DNA of 64,000 nt from Comamonas piscis (GTDB lineage Bacteria > Pseudomonadota > Gammaproteobacteria > Burkholderiales > Burkholderiaceae_C). The notes under the pieces were generated by a model. The model did no database searches, was not told the DNA's origin, and saw only the letters and a program-made list of their open reading frames with translations. Shown here one piece after another: positions 16,950-25,962 of the stretch. The stretch lies in contig NZ_CP058554.1 of assembly GCF_014109725.1 (NCBI RefSeq), positions 2,232,001 to 2,296,000 on the forward strand. Direction: 5' to 3'. Both the position numbers and the translations under genes were made by a program. Position 1 is the first letter of the stretch; the number at the start of each line of letters is the position of its first letter.

Positions 16950-18649
16950 CTGCCATCGAGAAAAAAAATAGCAAACCTGGCAAGCCCGCCGCACGCGGCA
17001 TTCGCCAGACCATGTCCGACCTGCACATCTGGGCCGGGCTGCTGGTGGGCTGGATTCTGTATGCGATGTTTCTCACCGGCACGGTGAGCTACTTCAAGGA
17101 AGAGATCTCGCAGTGGATGCGGCCCGAGCTGGCGCACCAGGCGGTGGTGCCCGATCCGGCGGAGGTCGTGCCCCGTATTGCGCAAGAGATGCAACAGGTG
17201 GCGCCTGGCAGCAACCAGTGGAGCCTGGGCATGCCCGATGCGCGCAACAACGTGGTGAGTGCGTTCTGGCGCATTGCCAAGCCCGAGAAGGGCGAGCGCG
17301 GCTTTGGCAGCGCGGTGTTTGATCCGCAGACCGGCCAGAAGGTGGCCAGCCGCGAGACGGTAGGCGGCGAATTCTTCTACCGCTTCCATTTTCAGTTCCA
17401 TTACATGCCGGTGCTCTGGGCCCGCTGGCTGGCCAGTTTCTGCGCCATGTTCATGCTGGTGGCCATCGTCAGCGGCGTGATCACGCACAAAAAGATTTTT
17501 GTCGACTTCTTCACCTTCCGGGGTGGCAAAGGCCAGCGCTCCTGGCTGGATGCGCACAATGCGCTGTCGGTCTTCGGTCTGCCCTTCCACGCGATGATTA
17601 CGTACACCGGTCTGGTCACCCTGATGACCATGACCATGCCCTGGGCCAGCACCGCAGCGTTCAAGACCCAGGCCGAGCGCCAGGCCATGCAAAGCGAGAT
17701 CAGCGCCTTTATCCCCGCCGGCAAACCCAGTGGCGAAGCGGCGCCGCTGGCCCCCTTGGGCGATATGGTGCGCCAGGCCCAGCAGCGCTGGGGCGAGGAC
17801 CGCATTGGCCGCGTCACCGTCAACAACGCCGGCGATACCTCCGCACGCGTGATCGTCACCTACGGCGATTTCGAGCGGGTGTCGATCAGCCCCAAATACA
17901 TGCTGTTCGAGGGCAGCACAGGCAAGCTGCTGGAGGTCAAGGACCAAGTGGGTGCGGCGGCCGAGACCCGTGGCGTGCTGTACGCATTGCACCTGGGCCG
18001 TTTTGGCGATACCACCGTGCGCTGGCTGTACTTTCTGACCAGCCTGGCGGGCACGGCGATGGTGGGCACGGGCCTGGTGATGTGGACTGTCAAGCGCCGC
18101 ACCAAGCTGCCCAATCCGGACAAGCCTTACTTTGGCTTCTGGCTGGTGGAGCGGCTGAACATTGCCGCCATTGCCGGGCTCAGCATCGCCATGGCCGCCA
18201 TGCTCTGGGCCAACCGCCTGCTGCCGCTGGAGATGGAAAAGCGCAGCGACTGGGAGATCCACTGGTTCTTCATCCTCTGGGGTGCCAGCCTCGTCTGGGC
18301 CATGCTGCGGCCTGCCAAGCGCGCCTGGGTGGAGCTGCTCTGGGCCGGTTGTGCGGCGCTGGCCTTGCTGCCAGTCGTCAATGTGCTGACCACCGACCGC
18401 CCGCTGTGGCGCAGCTTGATCGAGGGTGACTGGGTGTTCAGCGGGCTGGAGCTGAGCTTGCTGGCGCTGGCCGCGCTGCATGCCTGGCTGGCGGTGCGCA
18501 CCTGGCGCCACAAACCCAAGCCCAAGCCGCAGCGCCAGGTGGCGCCACGCCCGGCACCTGCTCGCGCTGCGGATGTTGGCGCTGTGGTACCAAGTGCTGT
18601 GGCAAATAGCGCCGTCATTGCTACCGATCTGCAGGAGGCCCGGCCATGA
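16946..18649 (+). CDS. PepSY-associated inner-membrane protein (PiuB-like)
   Basis: 567 residues with the PepSY_TM architecture: an N-terminal helix (DLHIWAGLLVGWILYAMFLT), a periplasmic PepSY-type segment, a helix pair (ASFCAMFMLVAIVSGVITHK; FGLPFHAMITYTGLVTLM), a second periplasmic segment and a C-terminal helix cluster. Conserved histidines within the helices (H near the first helix, HYMP, ITHKK, DAHNAL) are typical and may bind haem or pass electrons. Related proteins act in ferric-siderophore reduction. The ATG at 16946 overlaps the preceding stop (ATGA). The tail is a proline/lysine-rich cytoplasmic stretch. Confidence 0.88.
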   Translation: MTAIEKKNSKPGKPAARGIRQTMSDLHIWAGLLVGWILYAMFLTGTVSYFKEEISQWMRPELAHQAVVPDPAEVVPRIAQEMQQVAPGSNQWSLGMPDARNNVVSAFWRIAKPEKGERGFGSAVFDPQTGQKVASRETVGGEFFYRFHFQFHYMPVLWARWLASFCAMFMLVAIVSGVITHKKIFVDFFTFRGGKGQRSWLDAHNALSVFGLPFHAMITYTGLVTLMTMTMPWASTAAFKTQAERQAMQSEISAFIPAGKPSGEAAPLAPLGDMVRQAQQRWGEDRIGRVTVNNAGDTSARVIVTYGDFERVSISPKYMLFEGSTGKLLEVKDQVGAAAETRGVLYALHLGRFGDTTVRWLYFLTSLAGTAMVGTGLVMWTVKRRTKLPNPDKPYFGFWLVERLNIAAIAGLSIAMAAMLWANRLLPLEMEKRSDWEIHWFFILWGASLVWAMLRPAKRAWVELLWAGCAALALLPVVNVLTTDRPLWRSLIEGDWVFSGLELSLLALAALHAWLAVRTWRHKPKPKPQRQVAPRPAPARAADVGAVVPSAVANSAVIATDLQEARP

Positions 18650-18933
18650 ACCATCTTGCGATTCAACTGCTGTCGCTGCCCGCCTTTGCACTGCTGGCGC
18701 TGGCCATGGACCGCCACCAGCTCGACCTGTTTGGCCGTGAGCTGGCGCCTGGTCAAACCCGGGGCCTGCGCCGGTTTGGCTGGCTGGCGCTGCTGGCCTC
18801 GCTGGCCGTTGCCGTGGCGCTCAAGGGCTGGTCGCTGGGCCTAGTCACCTGGTGCGGCCATATCTCGCTCAGCGCGGCCATCGTCATCCTGTCGATGATG
18901 GCTTGGGAACAGCGCAAATCTGTAAAAAAGTGA
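18646..18933 (+). CDS. DUF3325-family small membrane protein
   Basis: 95 residues with three predicted helices (LAIQLLSLPAFALLALAMDR; RFGWLALLASLAVAVALKG; HISLSAAIVILSMMAWEQ). DUF3325 proteins are regularly the last member of PepSY/DUF3649 iron-uptake operons. It overlaps the PepSY gene by ATGA. It probably ends the Fur-controlled transcript; only a weak hairpin follows. Confidence 0.82.
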   Translation: MNHLAIQLLSLPAFALLALAMDRHQLDLFGRELAPGQTRGLRRFGWLALLASLAVAVALKGWSLGLVTWCGHISLSAAIVILSMMAWEQRKSVKK

Positions 18934-19059
18934 GACGCCAGGCGGGTTCGAGGCCCGTCTTGCATGGTTTTGTCTTGGACCCTGCCTACAATCTCCGTTG
19001 CCGCGACTAATAAACACATATAGCCGGTAACTAACAGATTGAACGGAAGGGGAGGCGGT

Positions 19060-20472
19060 TTGTCACGTGTCTTAGCAACCGAAGCCGAGGTGGTGGCGCT
19101 GTCACCGGACGCCTCTTCCACCAAGGCGGCGCAAGGGTTGAAGAACCCCAGCAAATGGCCCAGCCTGGGCTGCAACGAAACGGCAGCCTGGGGCGAATGC
19201 CAGGGCAGCGGCTCCAAGCCCTACCAGACCCAGGTGGACCTGAGCGGGCCGTCCTTCAAGTGCTCTTGCCCGAGCCGTAAATTCCCCTGCAAACATGGCC
19301 TGGCGCTGATGCTGTTGCGCGCGGCTGGCCAGGTGGCAGACAGCGCCGAGCCACCCGCCTGGGTCAGCGCCTGGCTGGATGGCCGCGCTGAAAAGGCGGA
19401 GAAAAAAGAAGCCAAGGCCGCCGCCATTGCCGCTGCGCCCCCTGCCGATCCCGAGGTGCTGGGCAAGCAACAGGCCAAGCGCGACGACAAGCGCTGGGAC
19501 AAGGCGGACGCCGGCATGCAGGAGCTGCAGCTGTGGATGCAGGACATGCTGCGCAATGGCCTGGCCAACCTCTCGGGCGACCAGCAAGCCCGCCAGCATT
19601 GGAACACCATGGCTGCGCGCATGGTCGATGCACAGGCCAGCGGCATGGCCGCTCGCATCAAAGAAGCCTGGGAGCTGGTGGACAGCCACCCGCAATGGTC
19701 GCGCGACCTGTTGGTGCAGCTGGGCCACTGGCAGTTGCTGGCCGATGCGGTGGCAAGCCGCGATGCTCTGAGCGCCGAGACCCGGGCCGATGTGATGGCC
19801 GCCTTGGGCTGGCCCATGGACAAGGCCGAGGTGCAAGCGCGAGGCCAAGCGGTGGCCGATGACTGGTTGGTAGTGGGCCTGCGCCAGATTGAGCGCGAAG
19901 GCCGTTTGCTGGAGCGCCGGGTATGGCTGCAAGGCCTGCACAGCGGGCGCATGGCCTGGCTGCTGGATTATGCGCAGGGCGGGCGCGGTTTTGAGACCGC
20001 CTGGGTACCGGCGCAAAGCTACCGGGGCAGCCTGCATTTCTACCCCGGCCAGGCGCCGCTGCGTGCCATCGCGGGTGCTGATATCGAACTGCTGGCGCCT
20101 GGCGCCGGCGCCCCTTTGGGCGATGCGGCATGGCGCGATGCCTTGGTGCAGCTGAGCCAGCGCATTGCCGCCAACCCCTTGCAGGCTGTGCAGCCGCTGT
20201 GGTGCGGCCAGGCGCGTTTGCAGACCAGCGATGGCCAGTGGTATGCGCTGTGGCCGCAACACCAGCAAACCCAAGCCCTGGTGCCATTGGCGATTGATGA
20301 CGACCAGGCCTGGCAACTGCAGGCGCTGGGCGGCGGCGCGCCCATGGCGCTGTTTGGCGAATGGGAAAGCAGCCCCCACCAAGGGCGCTGGCGCCTGCTC
20401 AGTGCCTGGCAGCAGCCAGGCGGCGAGGCGCCATGGACCAACATCTGGCAGAACCGGGGTGACGTGCAGTGA
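19060..20472 (+). CDS. SWIM zinc-finger protein, first gene of a five-gene MoxR/VWA operon
   Basis: 470 residues. An N-terminal SWIM zinc finger with the CxC...CxH pattern is clear (C68, C70, C77, H79 in KCSCPSRKFPCKH). The rest is an alanine-rich helical protein, with a lysine-rich linker after the finger (AEKAEKKEAKAAA) and a C-terminal half of unknown fold. The TTG at 19060 is chosen because GGAAGGGGAGG stands just before it; another TTG at 19039 would add seven residues. It resembles E. coli YehQ in domain and context. SWIM fingers bind DNA or protein; the partner is unknown. The next gene overlaps by four bases (GTGA). Confidence 0.85.
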   Translation: MSRVLATEAEVVALSPDASSTKAAQGLKNPSKWPSLGCNETAAWGECQGSGSKPYQTQVDLSGPSFKCSCPSRKFPCKHGLALMLLRAAGQVADSAEPPAWVSAWLDGRAEKAEKKEAKAAAIAAAPPADPEVLGKQQAKRDDKRWDKADAGMQELQLWMQDMLRNGLANLSGDQQARQHWNTMAARMVDAQASGMAARIKEAWELVDSHPQWSRDLLVQLGHWQLLADAVASRDALSAETRADVMAALGWPMDKAEVQARGQAVADDWLVVGLRQIEREGRLLERRVWLQGLHSGRMAWLLDYAQGGRGFETAWVPAQSYRGSLHFYPGQAPLRAIAGADIELLAPGAGAPLGDAAWRDALVQLSQRIAANPLQAVQPLWCGQARLQTSDGQWYALWPQHQQTQALVPLAIDDDQAWQLQALGGGAPMALFGEWESSPHQGRWRLLSAWQQPGGEAPWTNIWQNRGDVQ

Positions 20473-22190
20473 GCCAAGCAAATCTATGGACTGCGCTGCA
20501 GCAATCGGCGCTGGTCGGCGCCGAGCGGCTGGCGGTGCCGGCCATCTTTACCCAGGGCATCGACCGCAGTGCGCCCGCCAGCCAGCAGGCGCTGCAAGCA
20601 GCGCTGCTGCAGCCAGCCGATTCCAAGGCCGTGCAGCTGCTGCGCGCCACCGCTGTCGCGGCGGTATTGGAGCGCGCCGGCTGGCAACCCGGTGCAGCGC
20701 AGCCGCAGCGGGCGGTAGCAGCCGTTGCTGCGCCTGTGCCGCCACCCGCAAAAGAATCACGCCCGGCGCCGCAGGGCGAACCCCTGCTGGGCCTGCTCGG
20801 CGAGGTACTGCAGGGCAATGCGCCTGAGCTGCTGGCCTTGGCGCTGGCCAGCCTGGACGAGGCCGGCCAGCGCCTGCCTTACACGCTGCTGGTGCCGGCC
20901 TTGCACCAGGGCCGCCAATCGGTGGAGCTGCGCCAGTGGCTCACGCCGGTGCTGGGCGAGCGCGGCCGTTGGTTGGCTGCCCAGAACCCGCAATGGGCCT
21001 ATGCCCATGGTGTGCAAGAGACGGCCGATGCCGAGCAGATCTGGCAAGAAGGCTCGCTGGAGCAGCGCGTGGCCTTGCTGCAGCAGCAGCGCGACACCGA
21101 TCCAGCAGCGGCCCGCGCCCGCCTGGAAGCCAGCCTCAAGGAGCTGAGCGCCCGCGAGCGTGCGCCTATGGTGCAGAGCCTGGCGCGTGGCTTGTCAGGT
21201 GACGACGAGGCCTTGCTGGAAAAGCTGCTGGGCGACCGCAGCAAAGAGGTGCGCGAATCGGCAGCCAGCCTGCTGTCCTGCCTGCCGCAAAGCCCGCACA
21301 GCCAGCGCCTGGCCGCCTGGTTGCAGGCGATGCTGTGCCAGGATGCCAAGGGCGAGTGGCAGATCGAGCCACCCGAAGAGGGCAATAAGGACTGGGAGCG
21401 CGATGGCGTCACCCTGCTGCCGCCGGCCTACATTAAGGGCCAGCGCGCCTGGTGGCTGCAGCAGCTGGTGGAGCTGACGCCGCTGGGTTTTTGGCAGCAG
21501 CAGCTGGGTAAAACGCCTGAGCAGCTGTGGGATTGGAGCCGCCACAGCGATTGGAAGACTGCGCTGCGCCAGGGTTGGCTTGCGGCACTGCGCGCCCAGC
21601 GCGATGTGCGCTGGCTGCCTCTGATCCAGAGCATGGAGAGCGACTCGCGCAGCAGCAATTTGCTGCCGCTGCTGATGGCCAAGCTGAGCGCTGAAGAGCG
21701 CGAAACCCAGTGGCTGGCGCAGTTGCAGGCCAAGCGGGGCAAGAGCGCTTTTATCGAAGCGATCCACCGCATTGACGAGACCATGGCGCGCACCGAATTG
21801 CTGTCGCCTGAGATGTCCCGCTGGTTGCTGGACGCCTTGCTGGGCACCCTGCAGTCGCGCCAACCTGCCGGCAACTGGCACAGTTGGCAGGCCGACCATG
21901 CCATTCTGGCCTGTGCCCGCCGCCTGCAGGTGGGTGACCTGGAACGCTTTGCGCAGCTGTGGCGCGCGCCAGTAGCTGCTGCGCCTGCCGAGCCGGAGCC
22001 TGCCGATGACGCCGCTGCATTGGTGGTGCCCGAAGGCAGCACCGAGGCCGACATCGCCAAGCTCAAGCAGGAGCAGCAAGCGCGCCTGGAGCGCTCCCGC
22101 CTGCGCCCCTGGGACGATGCGCAGGTGCTCGCCCAACTCAACCGCATTGTCGATCTGCGCCTGGCGCTGCAAGCAGCCCAGCCCGCCTGA
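20469..22190 (+). CDS. DUF5691-family protein
   Basis: 573 residues, entirely helical by appearance, with a HEAT-like middle (LLEKLLGDRSKEVRESAASL; LPLLMAKLSAEERETQWLAQ). No catalytic motif is seen. The opening LWTALQQSALVGAERLAVP and the position after a SWIM protein fit DUF5691, which recurs with SWIM, MoxR, DUF5682 and VWA genes. The GTG at 20469 overlaps the preceding stop, indicating coupled translation. It may be a scaffold or adaptor for the AAA+ ATPase that follows; this is inference. Confidence 0.8.
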   Translation: MSQANLWTALQQSALVGAERLAVPAIFTQGIDRSAPASQQALQAALLQPADSKAVQLLRATAVAAVLERAGWQPGAAQPQRAVAAVAAPVPPPAKESRPAPQGEPLLGLLGEVLQGNAPELLALALASLDEAGQRLPYTLLVPALHQGRQSVELRQWLTPVLGERGRWLAAQNPQWAYAHGVQETADAEQIWQEGSLEQRVALLQQQRDTDPAAARARLEASLKELSARERAPMVQSLARGLSGDDEALLEKLLGDRSKEVRESAASLLSCLPQSPHSQRLAAWLQAMLCQDAKGEWQIEPPEEGNKDWERDGVTLLPPAYIKGQRAWWLQQLVELTPLGFWQQQLGKTPEQLWDWSRHSDWKTALRQGWLAALRAQRDVRWLPLIQSMESDSRSSNLLPLLMAKLSAEERETQWLAQLQAKRGKSAFIEAIHRIDETMARTELLSPEMSRWLLDALLGTLQSRQPAGNWHSWQADHAILACARRLQVGDLERFAQLWRAPVAAAPAEPEPADDAAALVVPEGSTEADIAKLKQEQQARLERSRLRPWDDAQVLAQLNRIVDLRLALQAAQPA

Positions 22191-22236
22191 TGGCGCCCCC
22201 ACCACCGAACCTTTTGATCTCTACCGGAAGCACACC

Positions 22237-23319
22237 ATGAGCCAAGTACTACGCCAGCACGCCGAACAGCAATTTGCCGAAGAACTGGATGCCCTGCAAA
22301 AGGCCGATGACCGTCCGCGTCCGCCCAACTGGAAGCTCTCGCCCTGGGCCGTGCTGCAGTACCTGATGGGCGGCAAGCTGAGCAATGGTTTTGAAGTGAG
22401 CGCCAAGTACATCGGCAGCCCGCGTTTGATGGAGATTGCGGTCTCTACCTTGGCCACCGACCGCGCACTGCTGCTGTACGGCGTGCCCGGCACCGCCAAA
22501 TCCTGGGTATCCGAGCATCTTGCGGCGGCGGTGAGCGGCGACTCGACCATGCTGATCCAGGGCACCGCCGGCACCAGCGAAGAGCAACTGCGCTACGGCT
22601 GGAACTATGCGCAACTGCTGGCCCATGGCCCGTCGGAAAAGGCCCTGGTCCCCAGCCCCTTGGTGCATGCGATGAAGCTGGGCAAGATTGCCCGCATTGA
22701 AGAGTTGACCCGCATCCCCGCCGATGTGCAGGACAGCCTCATCACCGTGCTGTCGGAAAAGACACTGCCGGTGCCCGAGCTGTCCACCGAGTTCCAGGCC
22801 GTTACCGGCTTCTCGGTGATCGCCACGGCCAACAACCGCGACAAGGGCGTCAATGAGCTGTCGAGCGCGTTGAAGCGCCGTTTCAACACCGTCGTGCTGC
22901 CCGTGCCTGCCTCGCAGGACGAAGAGGTAAAGATCGTCACCAAGCGCGTGGGCGAGCAAAGCCGTGCGCTGCAGCTGCCCGCCGAGGCACCGGCGCTGGA
23001 GGAAGTGCGCCGTGTGGTGCAGATCTTCCGCGAGCTGCGCAATGGCCAGACCGAAGACGGCAAGACTGTGCGCATCAAGTCGCCCAGCTCCACCTTGTCG
23101 ACCGCCGAAGCGATCTCGGTGATCAACAGCGGCATGGCCCTGGCCGGCCATTTTGGCGATGGTGTGCTGCGCGCGCACGATGTCGCCTCCGGCTTGCTGG
23201 GTGCCGTGATCAAGGACCCTGTGCAGGACAGCGTGGTCTGGAAGGAATACCTGGAGACCGTCGTCAAAGAACGTGCCGAATGGAAAGACCTGTACCGCGC
23301 CTGCCGCGAGCAAATCTAA
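22237..23319 (+). CDS. MoxR-type AAA+ ATPase
   Basis: 360 residues. Walker A is GVPGTAKS (82-89); the Walker B region reads KIARIEELTRIPADVQDSLI; sensor 1 is VIATANNRDKGVNELSSALK, followed by the arginine pair KRRFNTVVLP. These fit MoxR-clade AAA+ proteins, which work with VWA-domain partners to remodel target proteins or load cofactors (RavA-ViaA, NorQ-NorD, CbbQ-CbbO). The true start is the ATG at 22237, 46 bp after the DUF5691 stop. E. coli YehL is the likely counterpart. The cognate VWA protein is two genes downstream. Confidence 0.92.
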   Translation: MSQVLRQHAEQQFAEELDALQKADDRPRPPNWKLSPWAVLQYLMGGKLSNGFEVSAKYIGSPRLMEIAVSTLATDRALLLYGVPGTAKSWVSEHLAAAVSGDSTMLIQGTAGTSEEQLRYGWNYAQLLAHGPSEKALVPSPLVHAMKLGKIARIEELTRIPADVQDSLITVLSEKTLPVPELSTEFQAVTGFSVIATANNRDKGVNELSSALKRRFNTVVLPVPASQDEEVKIVTKRVGEQSRALQLPAEAPALEEVRRVVQIFRELRNGQTEDGKTVRIKSPSSTLSTAEAISVINSGMALAGHFGDGVLRAHDVASGLLGAVIKDPVQDSVVWKEYLETVVKERAEWKDLYRACREQI

Positions 23320-23367
23320 GTCGCTGACGCCGTTCTTCATCTGCCCCCGACAACGCTGACCGAGCCC

Positions 23368-25962
23368 ATGGCCACTTCTGCTGACAACGTCCATTTCTTT
23401 GGCATTCGCCACCACGGCCCCGGCTGTGCGCGCAGCCTGCTGCAAGCGCTGGCGCAGCTGCAGCCCGACTGCCTGCTGGTGGAAGGCCCGCCCGAAGGCG
23501 AGGCCTTGCTGCCGATGCTGCGCAGCGCCGAGCTGCGCCCGCCCGTCGCCATGCTGGTGTACATGCAAGACGAGCCCAGCCAGGCGGCTTTCTACCCCTT
23601 TGCCGAGTTCTCGCCCGAGTGGCAGGCGCTGCAATGGGCGAGCGAGCAGGGGGTGGTCACCCGCTTTATCGACCTGCCCCAAACCCATGCAATGGCCCAG
23701 GACTGGGCGCGGCGCCAGACGCTGATAAAGCCCGAGCCTGCGCAGGATGTGGAGAGGGAGCACGGGGAAGAGGGTGAGGACCTGGACACCGCCGAAGAGG
23801 CAGCGCCAGGCGATGCCGCTGAGACCGATGACGACAGCGCGCAAGCTGCTACTGCAGACGATGGCGAGATGGACGACAAGGACGACAAGGACGATCTGAC
23901 CGCCGATGACCAGCAGCCCATCCGCGACCCGCTCGACTGGCTGGCCCACGCAGCCGGCTTTGAGGATGGCGAAAGCTGGTGGAACCGCCTGGTGGAAGAG
24001 CGCGGCGACAGCGAAGCGCTGTTTTCCAGCATCAACGAAGCCATGACGGCGGTGCGCAGCGAGCTGGGCGACGAGGGCGAGGCACGACGCGGTCGGCACT
24101 ATGCGCTGCGCGAGGCCCAGCGCGAGGCGCATATGCGCCAGTGCATCCGTGAGGCAGTGAAGGCCGGCTACCAGCGCATTGCCGTGGTCTGCGGCGCCTG
24201 GCATGTGCCTGCCCTGCAGCAAAACACTACCGCCAAGGCCGACAGCGCCGTGCTCAAGGGCTTGCCCAAGGCCAAGGTGCTGGCAACCTGGGCGCCCTGG
24301 ACCTACCGCAACCTGGCCAGCCGCAGCGGCTATGGCGCAGGCGTCACCTCGCCGGGCTGGTACGCGCATCTCTGGCAGTGCTACCGGGCCGATGCGCCCT
24401 TGGCACAGCAAGCGGCGCAAGGCCATCCGCTGTCCGCACGCAGCACCCGCGATGCCGCCACCTTGCGCACTGCAGGCTGGCTGACCCGCGTGGCACGCCT
24501 GCTGCGCGACAAGGACCTGGATTGCTCCAGCGCCCACATCATCGAGGCCACCCGCCTGGCCGAAGGCCTGGCTGCCATGCGTGGCCAGCCGATACCAGGG
24601 TTGCAAGAGATCAACGAGGCCATCGTCACGGTGGTCTGCATGGGCGAGACCGCACCTCTGAACCTGATTGACGACGAGCTGACCGTGGGCCATGTGCTGG
24701 GCATGGTGCCGGCCGATGTGCCGCAGGTACCGCTGCAGCGCGATATTGAACAGCAGCAGAAATCGCTGCGCATGAAGCCCGAGGCGGCCAGCAAGCTGCT
24801 GGCCTTGGATCTGCGCAAGGAAACTGATCTGGCGCGCAGCCATTTTCTGCACCGCCTGCGCTTGCTGGGCATCGGATGGGGCACGCGCGCCGCCGATGCG
24901 CAGCGCAACCGGGGCACCTTCCGCGAGAGCTGGCAGATGCAGTGGGAGCCCGAGCTGGCGGTGCGCATCATCGAGGCCAGCGTGCATGGCGCCACCGTGG
25001 CGCAGGCCGCCACCGCGCGCCTGCGCGCCAGCCTATCGCCCGATACACCTTTGCCCGATATCGCGCAGGCGATTGACGACGCGCTGCTGGCCAATCTGCC
25101 GCAGCTGGTCGAATCGCTGATTGCCACCCTGGCCGAGCGCGCCGCCACCACCGGCGATGTGGCACAGCTGCTGCAGGCACTGCCGCCGCTGGCCAATGTG
25201 TACCGCTACGGCAGCGTGCGCCAGACCGATACGGCCTTGCTGGCCACCGTCATCGATTCGCTGGTGCTGCGCGCCGCCATTGGCTTGCCAGTGGCCTGCA
25301 TGGCCATGGACGAAGACGCGGCCGCTGCGATGAAGGGCAAGGTGCTGGCCGCGCAGGAGGCCTTGCGCCTGCGCGGCACCGATGCCCAGGCCCAGGCTGC
25401 TGTGGACGCCTGGCGCGCCGCGCTGCGCAGCCTGGCGATGGGCGATGCTGCAGCGGCCTTGCTGCGCGGCATGGCTTGCCGGTTATTGCTTGACGAGCAT
25501 CTGCTGGAAAGCTCCGAGGTGGTGCTGCAGTTCAACCGCAACCTCTCGCTGGGTGCTGCGCCGCTGGATGTGGCCGCCTGGCTGGATGGCTTTTTGAACC
25601 AGCAGGCGCTGGTGCTGCTACACGACGAAGCCATTTGGGGCGCCGTTGATGCCTGGCTGGCCGGGCTGGGCGAGCTGCAGTTTGCGCAGATCTTGCCGCT
25701 GGTGCGGCGCAGCTTTGCCAACTTCAGCAAGCATGAGCGCCAGAGCCTGGGCGACAAGGCCCGGCGCGCGCCGGTGGCTGGCGGTGTTGCGCCTGTCGCC
25801 GTACTGCCCGCTGGCGATGAAGATGCGCCCTGGGATGAGTCCCGCGCCGTGCTGGCACTGCCGCTGCTGAACGCCATGCTGGGGCTGGATCTGCCGCCCG
25901 AGTTGCTGGCGCAGATAGCGTCTGCCTCAGCCCCCCGCAACGAAGCCCCAACGCTGGAGTGA
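23368..25962 (+). CDS. DUF5682-family protein, TraB/TIKI/ChaN-like
   Basis: 864 residues. The opening FFGIRHHGPGCARSLLQAL, then PDCLLVEGPPEGE, and later AVVCGAWHVP (H279) match the spaced G-x-x-H, VEGP and GxxH motifs of the TraB/TIKI/EreA-ChaN superfamily, whose members include metalloproteases and haem-binding proteins. Residues about 125-190 form a strongly acidic insert (runs of D and E). The C-terminal 500 residues are helical. E. coli YehM is probably related. It lies between the ATPase and VWA genes and overlaps the latter (TGATG). Whether it is a peptidase or the substrate of the ATPase cannot be told from sequence. Confidence 0.82.
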   Translation: MATSADNVHFFGIRHHGPGCARSLLQALAQLQPDCLLVEGPPEGEALLPMLRSAELRPPVAMLVYMQDEPSQAAFYPFAEFSPEWQALQWASEQGVVTRFIDLPQTHAMAQDWARRQTLIKPEPAQDVEREHGEEGEDLDTAEEAAPGDAAETDDDSAQAATADDGEMDDKDDKDDLTADDQQPIRDPLDWLAHAAGFEDGESWWNRLVEERGDSEALFSSINEAMTAVRSELGDEGEARRGRHYALREAQREAHMRQCIREAVKAGYQRIAVVCGAWHVPALQQNTTAKADSAVLKGLPKAKVLATWAPWTYRNLASRSGYGAGVTSPGWYAHLWQCYRADAPLAQQAAQGHPLSARSTRDAATLRTAGWLTRVARLLRDKDLDCSSAHIIEATRLAEGLAAMRGQPIPGLQEINEAIVTVVCMGETAPLNLIDDELTVGHVLGMVPADVPQVPLQRDIEQQQKSLRMKPEAASKLLALDLRKETDLARSHFLHRLRLLGIGWGTRAADAQRNRGTFRESWQMQWEPELAVRIIEASVHGATVAQAATARLRASLSPDTPLPDIAQAIDDALLANLPQLVESLIATLAERAATTGDVAQLLQALPPLANVYRYGSVRQTDTALLATVIDSLVLRAAIGLPVACMAMDEDAAAAMKGKVLAAQEALRLRGTDAQAQAAVDAWRAALRSLAMGDAAAALLRGMACRLLLDEHLLESSEVVLQFNRNLSLGAAPLDVAAWLDGFLNQQALVLLHDEAIWGAVDAWLAGLGELQFAQILPLVRRSFANFSKHERQSLGDKARRAPVAGGVAPVAVLPAGDEDAPWDESRAVLALPLLNAMLGLDLPPELLAQIASASAPRNEAPTLE

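Noticed and set aside
18930..18965. Hairpin after the DUF3325 gene as terminator
   Set aside because: The stem is short and imperfect (CGGG/CCCG with AGAC/GTCT outside) and there is no proper T run.
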